NCBI RefSeq assembly: GCF_036373705.1
Contig: NC_089864.1
Coordinates: 10,057,501-10,121,500, forward strand
Direction of reading: 5' to 3'
DNA: 64,000 bases
DNA from: Amia ocellicauda
Taxonomy: Eukaryota > Chordata > Actinopteri > Amiiformes > Amiidae
This document shows positions 23,848 through 34,298 of the stretch, piece after piece (the stretch's first letter is position 1; each line of letters starts with the position of its first letter). The notes under the pieces were generated by a model. That model ran no database searches. It was not told the DNA's origin and saw only the letters and a list, made by a program, of their open reading frames with translations. The position numbers were made by a program, and so were the translations under genes.

Positions 23848-26449
23848 ATGTCTGAAGGGTGAGTGCTTTTGTTGTTATTATTTGAGCTTTTTCTAAATTG
23901 AGTGAAAAGTTGTATGAATAATGCCTCATATTATTAACTAATGCATAATTTCGTTTTATCCTTTTGTCATCCAATTGTGAAACAGCGGAGCGGTAAGTCA
24001 TTTCATATTTCTGCATATGATTTATATTAGAAGACTTAAATGCAAGAACAAATTTAATCTATTAAATAATATTTGTGTTTTTTCTATAAAAAAAATGAAT
24101 GAATGTGTGTTATACAAGGCCTTCCATGTTGCTTATTATTGTGGTTTTATGCTTTAACAAGCAACCCATTCAAAATTAAACAAAATAAACAGTTTATGGT
24201 CACATGAAGCTTTCTCTGCATGCCCTGTATACTTTGACTTTGCCACCAGACATGACTGCATTCAAATATATGAAGCATACAAGTCCTTGAAAAATAAAAT
24301 TAATCTCCAGAAACATTCAATAATGTATCAAACAGGTATGCAATAACAGACTTTTTACAGTTGACATGTCTAATGAACTGCATATTTCACTAACTGCAAT
24401 TCTTCCCCTTCATCTTTCAGAAGAAACCAAAGATCCCTGCATCTCGCAGGTTATTCTTAAAAGTAAGTGATTCTGTGTAGACTGAAGAAGCATGTTAACT
24501 ATATATAGTTATTTTCAAATTCATTGCAGTAGGCTGTATGTTTATGACAGGAACAGGTTACAGTTATACAGGAATACTATGAATACATCTACATAGAAAA
24601 TCTTGTCAGCAGACTACTTATGTATACAAAATATGTTGATAATGACCTCATTACCATATATCTACTAATCGTAAGAAAATATATTTTGTGTTACAATATT
24701 GTTGATTCTTCATGAACTGTGTAGGCAGATTTCCTGTCCTATCCTTTGCTCATCCTTTGCCTATCTTTTGCATTCACACAGACCAGGCTGCTGGAGAAAG
24801 CAGTAATAATGCTGGAAAATGAAAAGAAAGAGAAGGAGATAGAGAGAGAGAATGCTCTGGCTGAACGCGTCCCTCCTCTTCAGTTGTCGGGGCTGTCTAT
24901 TCAGGAGCTCCAGGTACCCACTATGTGAATCATTTGTGTTAAGCAAGACCATCCTTCAGTTCAATTGCAGGGGATATTCATGCCATACAGACACTACACT
25001 TTAACGTCTTTTTCAGCGTTCATAAATCTGAGCATATCTGCCCGTGTACATTAGACTAGAAATACTCCCTTGTAGTGCTAGCTCTTCTGTTTCTTCTGGT
25101 TCCACCTAAGCTGTTATGATTTAATTTACCAATGTTTCCATGTAGTTATTTTAAGTAAAACCCGTAGATGTCTAGGATCAGCAGTGGATATCAACGACTA
25201 AATGAATATTAATGTCCTGTAGATAACTGTTTTTAAAGCTGTGTACAAATGAATAAACAGACATTTCTCTAGATTTCCAATGGACCTATCATTATTACCT
25301 TTGAACGTGGGTTTCGATATGCAATTCATCATATGCGTTTTTTCTTACAGGATCTATGCAAACAGATGCACCAGAAGATTGATCGTGCCGACGAAGATCG
25401 TTACGATATTGAAGTCAAAGTGGTGAAAAATGACAAAGAGGTATTGAAATGTTAATCGTAATTGGATTAACAACAGGATACAATTGACAATCCAGTGTTT
25501 TGTAGAATTAATGGTCAGATTTGCTTGAGCAAACAAGAGGTTTAATCCTGCTAATGCTGACCAACCACTCGAACAAATGTGTATGCATCAAAGAGCCCTG
25601 CGAATTCACATTCTAATCCTGTTCCTGCATTAATTCCACAAACAAGCAAAATGATCTTCTTTAGGAAACGTAGGAACAAAACTTTTGCCATATGCTTTAT
25701 AATGTCTAGAACCAACAATTAACAAAATTAATTGTTTGTTTTGTTGAATATTCTGTTACAGCCAACATATCTGCTGAATACTAATCACAACTATTAAAAC
25801 AAAAAGATTAAGCATTGTCATGTTTTAGAACATCTGTAATTGTCTTGGTTATGTGGGAACAGACAATAAAAATAAACCTTTGCACAATGCAGCTAAGTGT
25901 TACGCACAATCGATAGTGTTGTATAGTGACCTTTGTGTGTTCTGGCGCTATATCCTTCTCAGCATTTCCTTTTCTTATTTGATTGCTTTGTTGACGTTAG
26001 ATTGAGGGCCTTGCTCAGAAAATCTTCGACCTGAAAGGCAAATTCAAGCGCCCGAACCTGCGCCGAGTGCGGATCTCTGCTGATGCTATGCTGGGCGCCC
26101 TGCTGGGCTCCAAACATAAGGAATCCATCGACCTGAGAGCCAATCTCAAATCGGTGAAGAAAGAAGAGGAAGGAAAGGTAAGACTTTATATGAGGAGTAG
26201 GCACACTTGAAAATATTATTATGAATTCGGCACCAATAAATGCAATAAATGATCTTTATATAACTGGGAAAATTCACAGGTATTCCTAATTCCTATGTTA
26301 CTGTTAATTTCAAAGCTCACATGACCTTAATATTCAACTTTCTCCCCCCGCAGGAGAAGGAAGTAACTGATTGGCGTAAAAATGTGGAGGCCATGTCTGG
26401 GATGGAGGGCAGAAAGAAGTTGTTTGATGCTGGCAGTGCTGCTCAATAA
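23848..26449 (+). CDS. tnni: Troponin I (slow-skeletal-like, probably TNNI4/5 class), seven coding exons
   Basis: Troponin I is the inhibitory subunit of the thin-filament troponin complex; it blocks actomyosin until Ca2+ binds troponin C. Coding exons: 23,848-23,858; 23,986-23,992 (7-nt microexon); 24,421-24,462; 24,782-24,913; 25,351-25,440; 26,001-26,177; 26,354-26,449. All introns are GT-AG and the joined frame gives 184 aa, the usual length for skeletal forms. An N-terminal troponin C-binding part ([14 protein letters not shown], residues 7-20) is followed by a charged helix (about 25-60) and the troponin T-binding helix, which contains [10 protein letters not shown]. The inhibitory region [12 protein letters not shown] (107-118) has Asn113 where Pro is usual. 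The switch segment is [16 protein letters not shown] (119-134), and the C-terminal segment runs [19 protein letters not shown]. No cardiac N-terminal extension is present. The exact paralogue is inferred from bpgm linkage. Confidence 0.93.
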
Positions 26450-27250
26450 GAAGGTAAGGTTGTCTAGGAATATCTGCATTATATTTTAAAAACAGATCTA
26501 AATTCAAGGTTTTATTTCGTAATATTCTTCAAGGACTTGATAGTCCATTCAATACAATATAATTATAAGCATTCTATAAGGAGTAGGTGTACAAACTAAT
26601 CGACTTGTCAGCCTATTCATGTGAAATACAGAAGGAAAATGTTTATTTAAAATAAGTAAAACACAAATTCTCTTTCAGATACAGATTTTAATTTAAGGAG
26701 TTGTATTTGCTGAAGAAAAAACATCCTCTGCAAGATGTGAACAATTCACCGAACTTCGGAGAGACGACTGTGAATATTTTCTATTAACCATTGCCTTTAG
26801 AACACTTTAGATTCATTTCCCCTTGTTTGCAAAACAGTTATGTATATGAAATAAGATGCAGACTAAAAAAAAAATGCTGCCATTCTTTTCAATAATTCTA
26901 TAGATGATCAAATATGTAATTTTTAAAAATGTAAGGGTTTTGAAATGTGTTAAGTCCCAGCTAGTGACACACATTTTATGCTATGTTTTTTGTAGTCCGG
27001 ATAGTGTATGGAATCACTGTGACAAAATATAATGCTTAACTGTACATGGAGCTTGGTTTATATTTTTAAGACATTTACAAATTGTGGGTAAGATTAGTAT
27101 TTATTTTGTAATGCACTTTAAATTCTACATTACCGTATAAAAAAAATATCAAATTATACAGAATGCATGTCTTTGCCATTATGCTACGCCAAGTGTAAAC
27201 AAAGGCCTTCAAATAATGCAATTCATAATATAGGTCACTTGTTATTAAAA
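26450..27250 (+). other. Troponin I 3' UTR with a probable intron
   Basis: Four bases after the stop there is a good donor (GAAG/GTAAGG, 26,454), and a pyrimidine-tract acceptor follows (TTCTCTTTCAG, ending at 26,678). This suggests a 3' UTR intron of 225 bp. The junction is only a few bases after the stop, so nonsense-mediated decay would not be expected. No AATAAA is found; variant signals occur (TATAAA near 27,137; ATTAAA at about 27,244), so the polyadenylation site is uncertain. Confidence 0.5.
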
Positions 27251-27941
27251 TATATATATGAAAAAGATGCATCAAAAAGTGTTCAGTGCCTTTGTTCTTC
27301 CCAAATCCAAGAATCTTAATTGTTTTGTCTGTTATCCCATCATCTTTTCCATAGCCTCGTCACAGAGCTGTATTCCCTGCATGCATTTTTTATTCAGAAC
27401 AGCAGATGGAGATGTAGACCAGATTTCACAGCGTGTGGCCGAACAAGAAAGCTCTTCAGGGGGTTATTCCACTTGGGCCCTCAGTTCTAGGTTGTTAGCT
27501 GTTGTTTAAATCATTCAAAATTTCTAAGGAATAGAGTTCACCACTCTAAACCAGTTCCAGATTATTTATTTTTACGTTTTACTTCAGCATCTGTTGTTTA
27601 GAGTACTATTCCTTCCTTTAATGAATCTCCCTTCTTTCACTATGAATGCCAGTACTCTTTTGAAGTCAACTCCAGTTCCAGTCAGGCAAGTTGCCAGTAT
27701 TTGTATTTTTTTTGTAATCCAGCTTTCTATATTCAGTTGCATGGATTGTTCTTTATTTTGTTACAAAACTCAACTAGACTTTGGATTAACAGTAGAAAAA
27801 ATAACTTGTGTAAAGCTGGTACACTGACTATTTGTGACCTTAACTACTGTCAGTCACAAACACACACACACCCACATAAAACACAGCTCTACTCCAAAAC
27901 ATGAGAAACATGCAAACTGTATCTCAGTAATTTCATTATAT
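27251..27941. other. Intergenic DNA between troponin I and the next Tc1 relic
   Basis: AT-rich, with short chance frames only and a small CA-rich stretch near 27,857-27,874. Nothing else is supported. Confidence 0.6.
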
Positions 27942-28628
27942 ACAGTGCCTATAGAAATCTACAGCCTCTTTTCACCTTTTGCTGTCTTATTGCCTGGAAT
28001 TAAAATGCAGTAAAATAGTTTTAAAATGTATCTACACATCCTACACCACAATTTCCAAGTGAAAAATACATATTCTAGAAATTTGTAGAAAATAATTAAA
28101 AATAAAAACTGAAATAGTTTGGTTGGATAAGTGTCCACCCCCCTTGCAATATCACAGATGTAAGCAACTGCCTTCACAATCCCACACCAACCTAAGTGGC
28201 CTCCACGTGTGTTGAATTGTAGTGATTCCCATGATTTCAGGATCAATTCAGCAGTTTCTGTCAGTTCCCTCTACTGGATAGAGCATTTCAAAGCAAAATA
28301 CTCAACCATGAGCACCATGGAGCTTTCAAATGACTCTGGGATAAAGTTGTTGAAAGGCACAGATGAGGGAAAGGTACAAACAAATATTGAAGGCCTTGAA
28401 TATCCCTTGGAGTACAGTCAAGACAGTTAGTAAGAAGCAGAAGGCGTATGGCACCACCAAGACCCTGCTTAGATCAGGGCATCCCTCCAAACTGGATGTC
28501 TGAGCAAGAAGGAAACTGATCCGAGAGGCTACCAAGAGGCCAATGGCAGCTTTGCGAGAGTCATTTAAATGCATGAAACTGTGAGGCACTGACATGACCA
28601 AATGTGAAAACATTAAAGGGGGTGTAGA
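27942..28628 (+). mobile_element. Tc1/mariner relic with N-terminal transposase fragment
   Basis: The left end reads CAGTGCCTATAGAAATCTAC and the right end reads AAAGGGGGTGTAGA followed by TA, matching terminal repeats of a common fish Tc1 group. Plus-strand sequence from about 28,375 to 28,560 encodes, with interruptions, the paired-like helix-turn-helix part of a Tc1 transposase: STVKT near 28,413, AYGTTKTLLRSGHPSKLD near 28,450, and LIREATKRPMAAL near 28,515. In-frame stops and a missing catalytic half show it is dead. Confidence 0.85.
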
Positions 28629-28990
28629 TAATTATAATGATAGATAATCACTTTGTTAGTCCCAAGCCACATTTCCTTGTCAACTGTCCCCGGCCCATCA
28701 CATACTTAGTCCTGCCTAGACTGCATTCGCAACAGTCTTCCCCTTTTCTATAGGACTTCTCACTGTTCACTTCCTAAAATGTGCAATCATATGGATTCAT
28801 ATTGCAACCAGCTAGCATACCTTTAACAACCTCTGATACCAAAGACCATAGGTGGTTGCCAAATGTAAAGCATTCCCAGCTGTGCGGGCTTGCACCCCTG
28901 TATTTAAGGGGAATGTGACATGCACAGTGTAGAGTGAATGACAACTCGTTCAAATGCTTGCTATCCGCCAGCCCTGGGAAGCCACACACC
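28629..28990. other. Short intergenic stretch between the Tc1 relic and the bpgm promoter
   Basis: About 360 bp without a gene or repeat that I can support; base composition rises in G+C towards the promoter. Confidence 0.55.
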
Positions 28991-29190
28991 TTTGTTACGC
29001 AGGCAGCGCAACAGCTCGACCCAACGCTCACATATAGACGCGAAGGCCCGCCTCTGAACGCGATTGGTGAGCCGTCAGCTGCGGATTGGTCGGGGCCGGA
29101 GTCAATCAGCGCAAGGACGGCTGCTGAAAGGGAAGCCTGTCTCCAAACTAGCACGAAACAACAATATACAAAAACAGGAAATTTGCTCGG
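28991..29190 (+). promoter_or_regulatory. bpgm promoter and non-coding first exon
   Basis: A CpG-dense stretch (29,000-29,120) with two inverted CCAAT boxes (GATTGG near 29,062 and 29,084) and a further TCAATCAG near 29,102. It runs into a putative first exon ending at 29,190 with the donor TTGCTCGG/GTAAGTCG. The proposed partner acceptor is GTGTCAACAG (30,070-30,079), just before the coding exon. An untranslated first exon fits the known vertebrate BPGM gene structure. The transcription start probably lies near 29,110-29,140. Confidence 0.65.
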
Positions 29191-29522
29191 GTAAGTCGAT
29201 AGTGATAAAACTATCATGCATACGGGGATTATGCATTCAAATGCGATGTTTAATACACATTTGGCATGCATGGTTGTCTTGTTGTCCTCTATTTTCCGCG
29301 CAGTTATGTTTGGCTGCACCAGTTACTTTGTGACAGGCCATGGGCGGCATCATGTGTGTGCTGACCTGCACGAATAGCATTCAATTCAATGCCTACATTG
29401 CATTTCCATTATTACTAATTATAAGAACATTACATCGGTTTAGCTAAATCCGATTCAACCTCAGCACGATGCCAGCGATGTGTGCATAATGCATGAAATA
29501 CGGTGAAGCTGTCTGTTTTAAT

Positions 29523-29545
29523 ATAATAATAATAATAATAATAAA
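29523..29545. repeat. (AAT)n microsatellite
   Basis: Seven to eight AAT units in the first intron of bpgm. Confidence 0.9.
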
Positions 29546-29770
29546 TAGTACAGCTGTGCACTGCTCAGTGTTTGTGTTCTCTTCATTATTTACCTGTCGA
29601 TTATACCATACGTGCCTTTTAAATATATAATTATCTAATATAGCTGGAGACGACAATACTGTATTATTATGTTTTCTTTAAAAGAGTAACCTTTGTTTCT
29701 TAAAGTTCATACAATGGGTTCAGCTAGTAACACCACTTAGACGAGATATAGTAAGAAAAGGGAAAACTAA

Positions 29771-29789
29771 TGTGTGTGTGTGTGTGTGT
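29771..29789. repeat. (TG)n microsatellite
   Basis: Nine TG units in the first intron of bpgm. Confidence 0.9.
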
Positions 29790-30127
29790 AGCTCTGGGTA
29801 AGAGAGGGAGGACATGTTGCTGTTAAACTTCACTCAAACCAAAAGTGCCACCAGTGCTATCAAACTGAATTTTAGTCTTACTTTGTTTTAATTGAATTAA
29901 ACATACACAGATTGTGGACTATTCTCCAGTGTGCGCTGAAATTAATATCAATCAATGTGTTAATAACATAAAAAGCACTTGAGTTTTGTATTGACCCTTT
30001 TTGTTTTTATGATATAATGAGTAAACGTTGTATGTTTGTGTTAAATTGTCTGTATGATATTGTTGTATTGTGTCAACAGTGTCGGGGCCTGGGAAACCCA
30101 TCCAGAGGTGCGGGATCTTGCTCCACA

Positions 30128-31869
30128 ATGTCGAAGTATAAGCTGTTCCTGCTGAGGCACGGGGAGGGCGCCTGGAACAAAGAGAACCGGTTCTGCAGCT
30201 GGGTGGACCAGAAGCTCAGCACCGACGGTGTGAAGGAGGCGCAGGACTGCGGGAAGCTGCTGAGAGAGCAAGGATACGAGTTCGACTTGGTGTTCACCTC
30301 CATCCTCAGCCGCTCCATTCAGACGGCCTGGCTGGTGATGGAGGCCATGGGCCAGGAGTGGGTCCCGGTGCAGAAGTCCTGGAGGCTGAACGAGCGCCAC
30401 TACGGGGCCCTGATCGGTCTGAACAGAGCCGAAATGGCCTTGAACCACGGGGAGGAGCAGGTGAAAGTCTGGAGGAGGAGCTACGGGGTCATGCCACCTC
30501 CCATTGACGAGTCCCATCCCTACTTCCACGAGATCTATAACGACCGTAGGTACAGTACCTGTGACGTGGCCAGGGAGGCGCTGCCCCGCACCGAGAGCTT
30601 GAAGGAAGTTCTGGAGAGATTGCTGCCCTACTGGAACGACGTGATCGTGCCAGAGATCCGGAAAGGCCGAAAAGTGCTGATATCGGCCCACGGAAACAGT
30701 TGCCGCGCTCTGCTGAAGCACCTTGAAGGTGATGTGCTTTTGAATAACTTTAGAGACGGTTAATGTGGGCAACTCTCTCCCACTGTCGTATAGTGTCAAC
30801 AGTCTGGGTGTCTGTGATTAGAACTGCTTGTTTTCACTTGAGAAACATGGCCAGACATAAAACCTGCCCGAAGAGGAAGGCTCTAGAATTGTTGGTTCAT
30901 TCTTTCGTCAGTCCCCCTCCTGCCTGTTGTCATTTCCTGTGTGTGTCAGCCTGCCAGATAACAAACTCATTCGCTTGTTCAAAATGCTGCTGCCCAATTA
31001 CTAACTGCACTCGTTTGTCTGATCATGTCACCCCTGTGCTTCAGTCTTTACACTGGCTCCCAGTGAATGATCAGACTAGTAGCAACAGTAAAAGATGGAG
31101 TCCTCTGAGGATCAGGCCCTCCTATCCTCATGTGGTACTCAGTTCATCCTTACCCAAGATTTAACTGGGATCGTTGGACGCAGACACTTGACACCCTGCA
31201 GCAAGATATAAAATAGTGTGTGTGTATAACTGGCACCTACCAGGCCTTAAAGTGACGTCCGTGACCCTATCGAAAAGGGCAGTCAGTTTGTGTTACAGTA
31301 AGGCTGCTATTATAAGATATTGTGACCTTTAATGACAGCACAGTACTGTAGGTTTGACACACATCCTTCTTAGCAATTCACAAAATAGGAAGTGGTATCT
31401 CTTTAATTATCATCATCATCAATATCAGAATAAATGACTGCCTTTTTATAACATAAAAAGATCTAATACATCCAATGTGTTTTCAGTCCCATATCGTGAA
31501 CTTTAATGCTGAAGATGATAATTGTGTTTTTTGTTTATTTTCATTCCCCCCCCTACCCCCAAACAATATGTCAATTTGTGAAGTGCGGAACACATTACAT
31601 TAACAAGCATGGGAGAGGTTTCATAGGCAATTATAAAGAATTGTGTTTACAGTTTATTTATGTTTTGTCTGTTTGTTGTCATTCTAAAAGGAATCTCAGA
31701 AGAGGAAATTGCTAACGTTACTTTACCCACTGGGGTACCAGTTCTGCTCGAATTGGATGAAAACTTGCAGCCCACAAAACCTCGCCGGCTCCTGGGAGAT
31801 CAGGCCAAGATTCAAGCAGCTATCAAGAAAGTGGAGGACCAGGGGAAGGTAAAACAACCTAGAACATAA
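30128..31869 (+). CDS. bpgm: Bisphosphoglycerate mutase, two coding exons
   Basis: Cytosolic enzyme of the Rapoport-Luebering shunt. It converts 1,3- to 2,3-bisphosphoglycerate and hydrolyses the product, which in red cells lowers haemoglobin oxygen affinity. Coding exons are 30,128-30,728 and 31,691-31,869. The intron splits a Gly codon (LEG/ISEEE), as in human BPGM, and the product is 259 aa, the same length as the human protein. The start [19 protein letters not shown] has the phospho-acceptor His11 in the RHG motif and Gly14, which separates BPGM from phosphoglycerate mutases (Ser there). Other marks are [21 protein letters not shown] (catalytic Glu89), and [16 protein letters not shown] (His188). 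The open frame extends upstream of ATG 30,128, but a splice acceptor at 30,079 makes those codons intronic or untranslated. It lies about 3.7 kb downstream of troponin I, same strand. Confidence 0.97.
30875..31085 (+). mobile_element. Degenerate LINE reverse-transcriptase fragment in the bpgm intron
   Basis: Two frames of this stretch read LVHSFVS, QITNSF, then LFKMLLPNY and [19 protein letters not shown]. This is the conserved C-terminal RT segment of a CR1/L2-like LINE group common in fish, here with frameshifts. It lacks all other domains. It is unrelated in sequence to the long LINE at 6.4-12.9 kb. Confidence 0.75.
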
Positions 31870-33680
31870 GGGATGACGTAGTGAAAAGACTGGTCCGGTG
31901 TGAAATTAAATGTGTTAGTTACCTTTATTTGGATGTTGCACTTTTGTTGTTCTGTACCCTTCCATCTTACACCTTTGTCATTTTCAAGATAAAAGTTGTG
32001 ATTGTGGCTGCCTTTCAAAGCAACTGATGACATTTTAGAGGGAGGGGATTGTTGGGTAGGTCATTACTTGAATGTTAGCTGAGTGCTGTAGACTGTAACA
32101 TCATTTTTTTTTTTAGTTTATTTTTTCTGATAGCATTTGTTTTGGAAATAAGTTCAATGACAAAGGCCTGGATTAAACCAAAACTTCTGGCCACCTGCCT
32201 GAAGGCGCATTTACACTGCCATTATTTTGTTATTTAAAATGCTTTTGTTGCAACAAAATATGCAAGTGCGTTGGTTTTACTAGTTACAGCAATTCGTAAA
32301 GACATAGAATGCTTAATCTATAGATATAATTAAGTTTGGATTTATGTGGTAGTGCGTATGCGAAGAACCCTGAAGTGGCTGACAGTTGATCTGGATCAAA
32401 TGGCAGTGTAGACGCGACACCACTGATCCGGATCAAATGTTCTGATGCTCAGAAATGGCCACGTAGAAGCACCTAATAACAAACATTATTCTTTTGATTT
32501 TAATCTTGGCCATTGTCATGTTTTTGTTGTTGGAGCCAAAACCATCTACTTTGTAAGTCCATAAATGTTATGTAGGAAGTGGAGCGCACTGTATTCTCAG
32601 AAACGAGTCTTAAAAAACGAAATAGAAATGTGGTCAGTATATGTTTTTGCATGTCAAGCGTGGTAGTCTACACTGTGTTAGGTCATATGTCGTACATGTC
32701 TTTACTTCCAAAGTGAAAATTGAAATTGTACAACACTAACAATATCTTGTACTATTGTACTATTGTACTATCACTGCAGGTCTGTCTTGTACTGCATTAC
32801 AAAATTCAGGTCAAATTATTTATGAAATTGTACTTTCTTATCCTGACTGCAGGATTTTCTAATGTAATTCAAGCAAATGTTAAATTATTAAATGTCATTT
32901 GTCTGTAAACCCATTTGTAATGACCTGAGGAGTAACATTAATCTGATGATTATCCCGCAGAGTACTGTAGTAAGAGAAAAGGTTTTACGGCAAGTCGACA
33001 ACTAACTAGTTACTGTTAATCTGAGTCTTTTAAATTATTTGTTGTCTTCATTTGGTACATTAATTCATATTTTGTATCCATCTGTCATACATACCAAATT
33101 TCCTAGCCTTTAGACTAAGTATACAAGTTCAATGTGTCAAGATATACAGGGATTGCTTTCTTGGCCTTTTTTCACATCATAAATGCTACTTTCTTTTCAA
33201 TCAGAAACATTTTTTTTCAGAAAAGATTCTGACTTCAGTGCAAGTACTGTTATAAGTGAGTTTTATTAATGTAATGTATTATTGTCACTAATGATGTTAA
33301 GTACCTGTGTTCATTTAGATTGTTAAATATCTGTGTTCACCACATGGGTTTTGGTATTTGAGATTTTTTTTTTTTTCACTTTCTGGAGTATAAAGGAATG
33401 AAAAAATATTATTTTAAATAATATATATATTGCTGAATATTGTATTTTTTCTTATGTGACATGCTCCACATCCTTAAAAATGTAGTTCTTGTTTTCACAT
33501 TGAGTTGAAGGTTGAAAGAATTAAAAATGCAAAAATAGTATTATATATTGGTGTTTAAAAGCAGGTTTATTTAATATAATTATTTAGACAAACTGTTTGC
33601 AAAATTGTTTATGTATTAGAAGATTAACTATATTTTTCCAGTTTTAATAATATCTTCTAACAAACACCAGTTCATACATA
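31870..33680. other. bpgm 3' flank and intergenic DNA
   Basis: Probably begins with the bpgm 3' UTR, but no AATAAA is close enough to define its end. The stretch is AT-rich. A possible small MITE is listed separately at 32,204-32,416. Confidence 0.5.
32204..32416. mobile_element. Possible small MITE
   Basis: GGCGCATTTACACTGCC at 32,204-32,220 is nearly the reverse complement of GGCAGTGTAGACGCG at 32,402-32,416, spanning about 210 bp. The imperfect terminal inverted repeat suggests a short non-autonomous DNA transposon. No target duplication is clear. Confidence 0.35.
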
Positions 33681-34298
33681 TGGTCAGGTCCATAAATATT
33701 TGGACAGTGACACATTTGTCATCATTTTGTCTCTGTACGCCACCACAATGGATTTGAAAGGAAACAATCAAGATGTGCTTTAAGTGTAGACTTTCATCTT
33801 TAAGGCATTTTACCTTCAGTTTTGCCTTAGAAATCAAAACAAACCAATCAGAGAGATCGCACAAACATTAGGTGTGGCCAAATCAACAAGGCAAAACGCC
33901 CCCAGAACAAGCAGGAACTAAAGACAGCTGCAGTGCAGGCCTGGCAGAGCATCACCAGGGAAGAAACCCAGCATCTGCTGATGTCTATGGGTTCCAGACT
34001 TCAGGCAGTCATTGACTGCAAAGGATTTGCCACCAAGTGTTGAGACTCACAATTTAATTCATGATTATATTAGTTTGTCCAATTACTTTTTCAGCCCATA
34101 AAATTGGGGGGACCACATATACAAATGGGTGTAATTCCTGCACCGTTCATCCACTTTGGTTGCAACTACCCTTAAATTAAAGATGAAAGTCTACACTTAA
34201 AGAAACAATCAAGATGTGCTTTTCAAATCCATCGTGGTGGCGTTCAGAGCCAAAATGACAATTGTGTCACTGTCCAAATATTTATGGACCTAACTATG
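33681..34298 (+). mobile_element. Tc1/mariner relic with long terminal inverted repeats
   Basis: Terminal repeats of about 110 bp are visible. The left one starts near AGGTCCATAAATATTTGGAC (33,686) and includes ACTTTCATCTTTAA; the right one is its reverse complement and ends at GGACCTAACTA (34,288-34,298). The outer ends adjoin TA. Between them a plus-strand frame (about 33,900-34,043) encodes the C-terminal end of a Tc1-type transposase: TAAVQAWQSITREETQ, MGSRLQAVIDCKG. The catalytic core is deleted. Confidence 0.9.

Larger units (their letters stand above)
29191..30079 (+). other. First intron of bpgm
   Basis: About 890 bp of AT-rich intron. It contains an (AAT)n tract at 29,523-29,545 and a (TG)n tract at 29,771-29,789. 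No other features were seen. Confidence 0.6.

Noticed and set aside
30017..30127. N-terminal extension of bpgm upstream of ATG 30,128
   Set aside because: A splice acceptor (TCAACAG, ending 30,079) lies inside the extension, and the protein from 30,128 matches the family start exactly.
30041..30799. 252-codon minus-strand frame opposite bpgm
   Set aside because: Shadow of the GC-rich coding exon; no recognisable protein.
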